From NCBI GenBank assembly GCA_910589305.1, contig CAJUTV010000016.1, positions 1 to 60,260 on the forward strand: a stretch of 60,260 nt of DNA. The letters run 5' to 3'. This DNA comes from an uncultured Lachnospira sp. Its GTDB lineage: Bacteria > Bacillota > Clostridia > Lachnospirales > Lachnospiraceae. The notes beneath the pieces were generated by a model. That model worked only from the letters and a program-made list of their open reading frames with translations. It did not search any database and had not been told where the DNA came from. The position numbers and the translations under genes are program-made. Numbering within the stretch: the first letter of the stretch is position 1; the number at the start of each line of letters is the position of its first letter. Positions 53,678-60,260 of this stretch are shown in pieces.

Positions 53678-54828
53678 TCTTTATCCTTTCTTTTCGGCGG
53701 TTTTTTACCCAAAAATGAATAAAAATATGTTTTTAACATTCCATTGTATATCTTTCGATTTTTATCTGCTTTCCTTCCCATATATTTCTCAATATCCTGA
53801 TAAGAAGTTATTACATAAGCTGACCAACTATCAAGTTTGGCAAATTGCTGCCCCAATGCACCATATATTGCAGGTAAAGCTTCTTTTTCTTCCATTCTCT
53901 CACCATATGGAGGGTTTGTTATTATAAATCCATATTTTTTAGAATGTCTAAGTTGTGATACATCTCTGCTTTGAAAATGTATCAGTTTAGAAACGCCTTC
54001 TTTTTCTGCATTGATTCTTGCCGTTTTTAATACATCTTCATCAATATCATAACCTTGAATATCCGTTTCTATACTTAAATCAATTAAATCTTTAGCCTCT
54101 TCAACCGCCTCATGCCATAATTTATATTTTATTATATTATCCCATTTTTGAGCAATAAATGCTCTATTCATACCAGGTGCAATATTAGCTGCTATCATAG
54201 CTGCCTCTATTGGAAAAGTACCGCTTCCACAAAATGGGTCTACTAATATCCTATCTTTATTCCAAGGCGTCAACATAATAAGCGCTGCCGCCAAACATTC
54301 TGAAATAGGAGCCTTACCAGCCATACGCCTATATCCACGTTTATGTAAAGATTCACCTGTCGTATCCAATGCTATTGTAACCATATCTTTTATTATAGTA
54401 ACTCTTAAAGGATATGAACAACCTGCTTCTGTAAACCAACTGACATTATATTTACTCTTTAACCTTTCAACAATCGCTTTCTTTATTATAGATTGTATGT
54501 CAGAACTGCTAAATAATTTACTATTAACTGAATTTGCCTTCGTAACCCAAAATTTACCTTCTACTGGTATAAAATTTTCCCATGCCAAATCTTTTGTCTT
54601 ATCAAACAATTCAGTAAATGTCACTGCTTTAAATTCACCAATTTTTAATAAAATCCTTTGTGCTGTTCGTAATCCTATATTTGCTCGGCAAATGGCTTCT
54701 GCATCGCCTTCAAATGTTACTTTTCCATCTTCAACAGACAAAATTTCATATCCTAAATCATATATTTCCCTTTTTAATACTGACTCCAAGCCAAAATGAC
54801 AAGGAGCTATCAACTCAAATGTATTCAT
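53674..54828 (-). CDS. THUMP-domain rRNA methyltransferase (RlmL/YpsC-like)
   Basis: A 384-aa protein with GGAGGAAGG upstream. N-terminal THUMP domain (~40-155), then a class I methyltransferase with motif I DPFCGSGT (197-204) and motif IV NPPYGER (305-311). The family methylates N2 of a guanosine in 23S rRNA (G2445 in E. coli) or tRNA. Strictly 23S specificity is inferred from the best-known family member. Confidence 0.9.
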   Translation of the reverse strand: MNTFELIAPCHFGLESVLKREIYDLGYEILSVEDGKVTFEGDAEAICRANIGLRTAQRILLKIGEFKAVTFTELFDKTKDLAWENFIPVEGKFWVTKANSVNSKLFSSSDIQSIIKKAIVERLKSKYNVSWFTEAGCSYPLRVTIIKDMVTIALDTTGESLHKRGYRRMAGKAPISECLAAALIMLTPWNKDRILVDPFCGSGTFPIEAAMIAANIAPGMNRAFIAQKWDNIIKYKLWHEAVEEAKDLIDLSIETDIQGYDIDEDVLKTARINAEKEGVSKLIHFQSRDVSQLRHSKKYGFIITNPPYGERMEEKEALPAIYGALGQQFAKLDSWSAYVITSYQDIEKYMGRKADKNRKIYNGMLKTYFYSFLGKKPPKRKDKD

Positions 54829-54984
54829 CCTTCCTCCAAACAGACAACTTAAAAAAATATGGTCCTAATCTCATTACTTTCTGATAATAAACAATTTTTC
54901 ATAACAATACTATATTATAACCCCATTGATTTTGTGTCAATTGATTAATTTATCAAAATACCAGCAAAAAATTAAAATAATTAA

Positions 54985-55012
54985 GTGGTTCTGTATATAT
55001 ATACAGAACCAC
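54985..55012. terminator. Perfect 14-bp palindrome hairpin
   Basis: GTGGTTCTGTATAT / ATATACAGAACCAC with no loop beyond the turn. Bidirectional terminator-like, or a protein site. It lies between the RNA methyltransferase and the repeat-peptide gene. Confidence 0.45.
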
Positions 55013-55107
55013 CCCATACATTCGTTAAGAAAAACAACTTATAAAGCCTTATTAATGTGTCTTACTATAAAGAAACCACTAAAATGTTTTTCAATTTATT
55101 TTTTATT

Positions 55108-55305
55108 TTAGTATGAATTTTTTGAGCTATTTCTTCCACAATTTTTGCTTGAATTTGTTGAGTTTGTTGAATTAGTAGAGTTCGTTGAGTTCGTTGAATT
55201 AGTTGAATTTTTTGAATAGTTGCTTGAATTTGTTGAATTAGTTGAATTCTTTGAATAGTTGCTTGAATTTGTTGAGTTTGTTGAATTAGTTGAATTCTTA
55301 GCCAT
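55108..55305 (-). CDS. 65-aa Asn/Ser/Thr-repeat small protein
   Basis: TAGGAGGTGCCAC precedes the ATG. After MAK the product is made of NSTN triplet-like repeats with a 13-residue unit around SSNYSK seen twice. It ends SSKNCGRNSSKNSY, with one Cys. It is not random: the site is strong and the C-terminus is not repetitive. Family and function unknown. Confidence 0.6.
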   Translation of the reverse strand: MAKNSTNSTNSTNSSNYSKNSTNSTNSSNYSKNSTNSTNSTNSTNSTNSTNSSKNCGRNSSKNSY

Positions 55306-55567
55306 GTGGCACCTCCTAAAATAATTATAATTCTCTATTATTATTTCAACTTAGCCACAACTTTATTCATTCAAAAATAAAAAACAAAATTTATTCAATT
55401 TTACTTCTATCTTTTAGTAACATTAATGTCTTTTTTATATATTTATGATATATATTTTAATCTCATTAGGAAAGCTTCCAACTTTTTAAATAAGAGAGTT
55501 TTCTATTAACTATGATAAATAAGTCTTGGATTTAATGATTTTAAAAACAAACTATTAATAGCCTCTT

Positions 55568-55945
55568 CTATGCAGCCTCCAACGCATTAAATGCAAACGC
55601 AGCTCCATTATAATTTGAGGCTTTGGAAATCATATGAAACTCCTGTAAAATTTGACATGCTGCTTCACATTTATTTTTTATTTCTGCACTTATTTTCATT
55701 TTGGGTAATTGTTCCATCTTTTTCTCTTGTAATGCCACCATATTTAAATAAGTCATTGGCGCATATTCTTTAAAAGTTAATCCTCCTAATTCACAAACAA
55801 TCCTTTTAGCATAATCAAAACAATAGTACCCCATTTTTTCAATTTCTTTAATCCACTTATCAGCATATTCAAATTGACGATTTGGATGCCAACCATTTTT
55901 TTCAAAAATACGCAATACATATTTATCGATTAAAGTAATATTCAT
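55568..55945 (-). CDS. SUKH-3-like immunity protein, C-terminus atypical
   Basis: A 125-aa protein. Residues 1-75 fit SUKH-3 (NGWHPNRQFEYADKWI, then RIVCELGGLTFKEY). The last ~45 residues (NKCEAACQILQEFHMISKAS to AFAFNALEAA) do not fit that family, as if the 3' end were replaced by another coding segment. RBS AAAGG. No toxin nearby. Confidence 0.5.
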   Translation of the reverse strand: MNITLIDKYVLRIFEKNGWHPNRQFEYADKWIKEIEKMGYYCFDYAKRIVCELGGLTFKEYAPMTYLNMVALQEKKMEQLPKMKISAEIKNKCEAACQILQEFHMISKASNYNGAAFAFNALEAA

Positions 55946-56084
55946 AATTCCTTTATCTTCTATATAAAATCTCCTCCATATCTATTATTTACTATAATCT
56001 AATAAATTTTTTAAAATGCTTTCAATTCTTTCAATACCATTGTCCTTAACTGTTGGCTGTCTCAATGAACTTTTCTACTAAAAT

Positions 56085-56148
56085 AAGCAAGTTCCCTTAC
56101 TTATGTTTCTATAGCATTAAAGTAGGGGACTTCCTTGATAAGGTTAAA
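56085..56148 (+). repeat. Intergenic repeat fragment R6
   Basis: Holds only the last part: GCAAGTTCCC, the ACTTATGTTTCTATAGCATT core and GGGGACTTCCTTGATAAGGTT. Lies immediately downstream of the PC4/YdbC-like gene. Confidence 0.6.
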
Positions 56149-56371
56149 ATATTTCCATTTGATTGAGCAGTTTTTTTAATATAGCCATTTGACCTGTAGT
56201 AATTGTAACACCTTTACCATACTGAGTATGTTCTGTATTCCATGTTCGTATATCATAAACAGGTTCCCGTTCATCCCATGAAATAAAATTTAATTCCTTT
56301 GTCCAATTATTATTTGACTTGGACAAATTACCTATATGTTTATAAATATTGTACTTCTTTATAAAAAACAT
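56144..56371 (-). CDS. PC4/YdbC-family ssDNA-binding-like protein
   Basis: A 75-aa product with the core WTKELNFISWDEREPVYDIR then GKGVTITTGQMAILKKLL, typical of PC4/YdbC coactivator-like proteins that bind single-stranded DNA. The ATG at 56371 sits directly after GGAG, too close. The family's N-terminus aligns with IKKYNIYKHIG, beginning at an ATA codon (56360-56362) well spaced from the site. The start may be mutated from ATG to ATA. Ends in repeat R6. Confidence 0.65.
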   Translation of the reverse strand: MFFIKKYNIYKHIGNLSKSNNNWTKELNFISWDEREPVYDIRTWNTEHTQYGKGVTITTGQMAILKKLLNQMEIF

Positions 56372-56531
56372 CTCCTTTATAAATATTATCTTTATTTTTA
56401 AATATTATCCTTATTCTAGTAGCACCCATTTCTCTGAAGAAGTCAATCTGATTTGTCCTTTGCGATATCCTATCTAGTATTTACAATTGTTATATTTCAC
56501 CTTTTAAGCTAAAAAAAGCTGTTTAATAAAT

Positions 56532-56705
56532 GTTAAGCGGATATTCGCAATCCGCTACGCTACTTGCTCGGGTGTTTGACACCCTAACCTCATAGCTACT
56601 ATCGTAGATTTTCAGTGGAAGCTTATACTCCTACTGAAACAAGCAAGTCCCCCCCACTTATGCCTTTGCAGCATTGAAGTGGGGGACTTCCTTGATGAGG
56701 TTAAA
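56532..56705 (+). repeat. Intergenic repeat, full copy R7 with insertion
   Basis: 174 nt: hairpins GCGGAT/ATCCGC and GGGTG/CACCC as in R2 and R4, then an extra hairpin (TTTCAGT / ACTGAAA) absent from those copies, then CAAGTCCCCCC and CCCCCACTT / AAGTGGGGG, ending ACTTCCTTGATGAGGTTAAA. Confidence 0.75.
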
Positions 56706-56814
56706 AAATTTTCATTATGATGTTGTGCATAGCAGGTGAATTTTTGTTTTGGGCATTAGCGTTTTTTGTATTCCGAAAAATAAAAATGCCCTCAACAGGC
56801 TAAAACCCATAAAT

Positions 56815-56862
56815 TAAAAATGCTTCAGTTCCATAATCAAATGTTACTGAAGCATTTTTTTA
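56815..56862 (-). terminator. Terminator after pectate lyase
   Basis: Stem ATGCTTCAGT / ACTGAAGCAT with flanking T-runs on both sides, bidirectional. 26 nt beyond the pectate lyase stop. Confidence 0.75.
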
Positions 56863-56887
56863 CGTTTTATAAATTAATTATTACAAA

Positions 56888-59026
56888 TTAATTAACCTTT
56901 TCAAGAATCCATCTTTGGTGATTTCCACCGCTATAACCCCACTGCTGCACATTTGCACCGTTTGATGACGAACCTGATGCAACATCAAGACCTAATTTGC
57001 AGTCTGTTACCTTTGTCAAAATAGCATAAGTACCATCATCATTTTTCTGAAGTTTAAATGTCTGCGCATCACAATATGTGTTCTGCCAGATTCTGATATT
57101 AGCTCCGCTTCCTGTCAAGCCGTCTGTCAAATCCAACAAATACGTATTTCCGTCTCCTACCTGTGAATAGATTTTATAATATCCGTCTCCAACACTAACA
57201 AGCTTCCATGTATTATAGTAGGCTCCTGGATTGCTTCCTGCCCACTGCTGTACATTTGTACCGTTTGCTGCAACTCCGCCTGCAACATCAAGATACTTTC
57301 CGCTGTTTACATTTTTAATCATATAGATTCCACCATCAGTTATGCCGCCTGACGAATTTCCACCTGATGATGTATCCTCCCCATTGTCAGACTTATCTGT
57401 ATAATTAAATGTAAATGGTGATGGAACACTCTTACTTACATATCTGCTACATTCTGAATAATTAATATATTTAAGATTATCAAAGTTTGTAACTGCTCCG
57501 CTGTAATTATTACAAAATTCCTTTATATCATTTGAGCCGTAAGCGCTGATAATTTTGTAATCATAATTTGATGATGGATTCCATGTTGTAACAGTACATG
57601 AAGGCGCTTGATAAGCATACGGTGTACTTACAGGAGTTTCCCCCTTGTCTGTGTATGAACCCACATCTTTAAATGATGCATTTGAATCAACTGTAACTTC
57701 ATTATCCCAGTAACCGCTTGATTCCTTGCGATATTTCTCAAAGCGCTGTGCATCTGAATATACAACTGCGCCTGAACCACATTTTATACTTGCAACACCA
57801 TCATTATAAATTGATGTTTCATTTCTGACATAATAATTGTTATATATATGAAGCGTACCATTTCCAAGCTGTGGCGCTCTGTTTACTATAGATACAAACT
57901 TATTATACATAACAGAAGCTCTGTTCTCTCCCGTTGTATCTGCGCCAAATGCTACTCCCCAGAATTTACGGTTAAATATATTATAAGAAATACTTACAAA
58001 ATCAGGATTTTCTTTTGCATATGACGATGTATTTACCCATATATATTTACCAACTTCATCATAATATATAGTAAGTGAGCTTTCAAATGTACAATGATCA
58101 ACCCATACATTTTTAGAACCATATACAGCAATCGCCATCATATCTTCCACTTCGCCTACTGATACATGAAGATTTTTAAATATTATATTATCGCTAGGTT
58201 TTTCCTTTTGAAAATAATCATCTGTTCTGAATTTAGGGTCATATAATGTATTAGCCGAATATGAACCGATAATTGTCTTATTGTCCTCTACTCTTAAATC
58301 GTATCCCTCTTCAACAAATCCACTGATATCCTTTGTAATAACGATTGTCAGAGGCTCTGTTTTAAGAAGCTGTGCCTTAAGGTCTGCAAATGTACTTACA
58401 TACACTGTCTTTCCGAGTAACCCTCCAATTGTACCTGCCTTTTCTCCCTCGTCAACAACACAGTTTCCGGCAAATCCTGCAAGTCCGTCACAGTTTAACT
58501 TCCATTTCTGATTATTCGCCCCTGTATAACTTTTAACTGTAATTTCATGTGTTTCCGTATTCCAGCTAATTGCCAGATTTGGATTAGCATAATTGACAAT
58601 TTTGTAATATAAGTAATTACCTAAGAAATCTTTTTCAACGCCTTCAATTTTCCATTTCTGACTATCACTTCCGTTATCGTTCTTTAACACACAATAGGCA
58701 TTTGCTACAGCTGAATTATTTTCTAACGAAATAAGTTTGTCAGCAGCAACATTTACTATTTTGTAAACTCCATCTGATACATAATCAATTCTCCAGTTTT
58801 CATTTTGCGACCCATTCATATGATATGTATTCAATTTAGAATCATTTGCATATCCTGTAATATTAAGCGCTCTGGCTCCACCATATGCCATAATCTTAAC
58901 TGTCTGCGCCGGATAACTTAAATTTGTCTGCGATGTTGCAAAAACATTTTGAGGCACGAATGTTATAAATACCATGACTGCCGTAAGAACTACTGATAAA
59001 AATCTCATTACTTTCTTTATTTTCAT
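56888..59026 (-). CDS. Pectate lyase (PL1) with ricin-type (CBM13-like) modules
   Basis: A 712-aa protein from the ATG at 59026 (AGAAGG upstream; an ATG 30 nt before has no site). Signal peptide, then a ricin-like beta-trefoil domain (~residues 30-190). PL1 domain in the middle: VWVDHCTFE and WGVAFGADTTGE, then RAPQLGNGTLHIYNNYY. A Ser/Gly linker (SSGGNSSGG) leads to a second ricin-like domain at the C-terminus with repeated NVQQW and QRW. It cuts polygalacturonate by beta-elimination. The gene stands alone. Confidence 0.88.
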   Translation of the reverse strand: MKIKKVMRFLSVVLTAVMVFITFVPQNVFATSQTNLSYPAQTVKIMAYGGARALNITGYANDSKLNTYHMNGSQNENWRIDYVSDGVYKIVNVAADKLISLENNSAVANAYCVLKNDNGSDSQKWKIEGVEKDFLGNYLYYKIVNYANPNLAISWNTETHEITVKSYTGANNQKWKLNCDGLAGFAGNCVVDEGEKAGTIGGLLGKTVYVSTFADLKAQLLKTEPLTIVITKDISGFVEEGYDLRVEDNKTIIGSYSANTLYDPKFRTDDYFQKEKPSDNIIFKNLHVSVGEVEDMMAIAVYGSKNVWVDHCTFESSLTIYYDEVGKYIWVNTSSYAKENPDFVSISYNIFNRKFWGVAFGADTTGENRASVMYNKFVSIVNRAPQLGNGTLHIYNNYYVRNETSIYNDGVASIKCGSGAVVYSDAQRFEKYRKESSGYWDNEVTVDSNASFKDVGSYTDKGETPVSTPYAYQAPSCTVTTWNPSSNYDYKIISAYGSNDIKEFCNNYSGAVTNFDNLKYINYSECSRYVSKSVPSPFTFNYTDKSDNGEDTSSGGNSSGGITDGGIYMIKNVNSGKYLDVAGGVAANGTNVQQWAGSNPGAYYNTWKLVSVGDGYYKIYSQVGDGNTYLLDLTDGLTGSGANIRIWQNTYCDAQTFKLQKNDDGTYAILTKVTDCKLGLDVASGSSSNGANVQQWGYSGGNHQRWILEKVN

Positions 59027-59056
59027 TATACCTTCTACCTTTCCGCCCTGTATCAT

Positions 59057-59485
59057 TTACTGACTACATAAGCTATAAATTTTTTACAAAGAGCTTCTTA
59101 CTCCTCGAATTACCCCTTACGTCTTTTAATTCCTCCTTTTATAAAATATTATTAAGAACTACTTGACTTAATACTAGACCTGCACACTTTTTAATCCCTC
59201 CTTTTATAAAATATTATTCCATAAGTTGCAAAAATTTAACATTTTTTGTACAACTTTACTATAAACTAACATATTCACATTTAATTTGTCAACATTACTT
59301 ATAACAAACTTTTAGTTTCATTTTTAAAAAAGTTCTTTAACACTTCAGCCCTCTAGCCCCATTAAAGGCACTGAAAAACAATCTATTATTCAATTTTAAG
59401 TTTCAGATGTTGGACTATAATTAATATAAAAAACTATTTTAATTTTTTGAAATCATCATCGTATTTATTTTGAAGGAAAACAGTC
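59057..59485. other. Non-coding upstream region of pectate lyase
   Basis: Contains a 30-nt direct repeat (59124-59153 and 59189-59218, one mismatch, 65 bp apart). Read on the minus strand, each copy has AAAAGGAGG. Otherwise AT-rich without genes. Confidence 0.5.
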
Positions 59486-59707
59486 ATGTTTGTTCCTCCT
59501 TTTTATGTTTACTTTTTTATAATAGGTATTCATTATTGTGTTTACTTTTTTAGTATATTCCAATATATGTATATTAGAATTTTTATGCGCAAATATTGGT
59601 TTATAACACGATGCAAAATATCCTCAAAAATGCGGATTGTGAAGAAAAACAAAAAGGATATCAAAAAAGAAATAAATATTGTAAACATACCAATGAGAAT
59701 GTAGCAA

Positions 59708-59908
59708 TTGGACTATTTAAGAGCAGATATTGAAAAAAGTATGATAAAAATTATAATGGAAGAAAATCCTATAAAAAAGAAGTTTTTTCTTTTAAAACTA
59801 CAGACTGAGATGGAAGAGCATGTCCTGCCTAAAAGGAAATTACCAGAACATAAACGCCAAAAAAACATATCAAATAAGTATAAAAATAATCAAGAAAATA
59901 GTTTTTAA
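59708..59908 (+). CDS. Hypothetical small basic protein
   Basis: 66 codons with a TTG start and a weak ribosome site. The stop is directly followed by a terminator on the same strand, which favours a real transcript. The product is charged and helical (SMIKIIMEENPIKKKFFLLKL). No family recognised; an upstream 72-codon frame (59486-59704) is not convincing. Confidence 0.3.
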   Translation: MDYLRADIEKSMIKIIMEENPIKKKFFLLKLQTEMEEHVLPKRKLPEHKRQKNISNKYKNNQENSF

Positions 59909-59947
59909 AAAGCGCAAATTTCTCAAATAAAAAATTTACGCTTTTTA
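59907..59947 (+). terminator. Terminator after small plus-strand ORF
   Basis: AAAAGCG.AAATTT / AAATTT.CGCTTTTT stem with T-run in plus orientation. Confidence 0.7.
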
Positions 59948-60073
59948 TAAAAACATTTATAGAAAAATGGAATCTAGTTTTTAAGAATTACAAAGATTCC
60001 TAATTATATTATTAATTTTGCTTAAGTTTATCATGTTGTAATAGCAGATGATTTTATTAATTGTTAAATAAAA

Positions 60074-60106
60074 AAAGACCAGTAATTATAAAATTTACTG
60101 GTCTTT
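60074..60106 (-). terminator. Terminator after tRNA-Asn
   Basis: Minus strand: AAAGACCAGTAA / TTACTGGTCTTT followed by a T-run; 2 nt beyond the tRNA. Confidence 0.85.
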
Positions 60107-60108
60107 AG

Positions 60109-60181
60109 CTCCCCGAGTAGGACTCGAACCTACGACAACGCGGTTAACAGCCGCGCGCTCTACCGACTGAGCTATCGAGGA
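60109..60181 (-). tRNA. tRNA-Asn (GTT)
   Basis: Anticodon GTT in CTGTTAACC; acceptor TCCTCGA / TCGGGGA; standard T-arm GGTTCGAGTCC. Confidence 0.97.
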
Positions 60182-60225
60182 ATACTTTTAGCTTTTTTTG
60201 ATTGCTCCATCAAAACTGCATATTA

Positions 60226-60254
60226 ACTATACCATACATGAAAGTCTTGTTCAA
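60226..60254 (-). promoter_or_regulatory. Promoter of tRNA-Asn
   Basis: TTGAAC (60249-60254), 17-nt spacer, TATAGT (60226-60231) on the minus strand, about 45 nt before the tRNA. Confidence 0.65.
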
Positions 60255-60260
60255 GACTTT

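Noticed and set aside
53715..53927. Plus-strand 70-codon frame
   Set aside because: Shadow of the RNA methyltransferase C-terminus.
59486..59704. 72-codon plus-strand frame rich in Tyr, Phe and Ile
   Set aside because: Looks like translated AT-rich spacer, although GAAGGAAA precedes its ATG. No recognisable domain.

Overview
The window is AT-rich DNA from a low-GC Firmicute, most likely a Lachnospiraceae-type gut Clostridium. Pointers are strong AGGAGG ribosome sites, a GH25-dockerin protein, a PL1 pectate lyase with ricin-like modules, and several families (DUF6512, Stealth, Zn-macro, NADAR) that I associate with that group. The family-level assignment is inference. No rRNA or integrase is visible, and no CRISPR array was seen.

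1-30.4 kb, minus strand: the structural half of a contractile-tailed prophage. It reads from an ArpU/DUF1492-type regulator through terminase, portal, a MuF head protein, protease, scaffold, decoration, capsid, connectors, sheath, tube, frameshifted tail chaperone, tape measure and LysM, hub and baseplate proteins to a tail fibre cut by the window start. The tail order matches PBSX (xkdK to xkdU); the portal and MuF proteins look Mu-like. Two antirepressor-type genes, each followed by a near-identical terminator, interrupt the late operon. One sits in a 2 kb cargo block between xkdR and xkdQ with a type I toxin-antitoxin pair and an RHH protein. The MuF protein carries a C-terminal HExxH domain and overlaps a Cys-rich gene, the layout of a MuF toxin with its immunity gene.

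30.4-37 kb: a very AT-rich, defence-like island. A nuclease-methylase fusion (736 aa, no helicase) is followed by a specificity subunit whose frame is open in -1 across the gap and meets a TTTTTTT heptamer six bases before the first gene's stop codon. It may therefore be made, or have been made, as one R-M-S protein of about 1,224 aa. The third gene overlaps the specificity gene by 4 nt and encodes a DGQHR-like domain fused to a nucleoside-deoxyribosyltransferase/TIR-like domain. A small membrane-protein gene with a nonsense codon lies downstream. This coupled set is the best candidate here for an undescribed system.

37-49 kb: mixed chromosomal and accessory genes. They include a decayed SirTM sirtuin beside an intact Zn-macro ADP-ribosyl hydrolase, a HEPN-like membrane protein, flavodoxin, Stealth phosphotransferase, CDF transporter, GH25-dockerin lysozyme, GLUG surface protein, an orphan DarT1-associated NADAR antitoxin and immunity-like proteins. 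A hairpin-rich intergenic repeat family (seven copies or fragments) is scattered from 39 to 57 kb, and one copy appears to replace the 3' end of the SirTM gene.

49-60 kb: six tRNA genes (Lys, Gln, His, Arg, Gly, Pro, minus strand), an RdgB/YfcE operon, a membrane-anchored papain-like protease coupled to a THUMP RNA methyltransferase, a tiny Asn/Ser/Thr-repeat protein, a SUKH-3-like remnant, a PC4/YdbC-like protein, the pectate lyase and tRNA-Asn.
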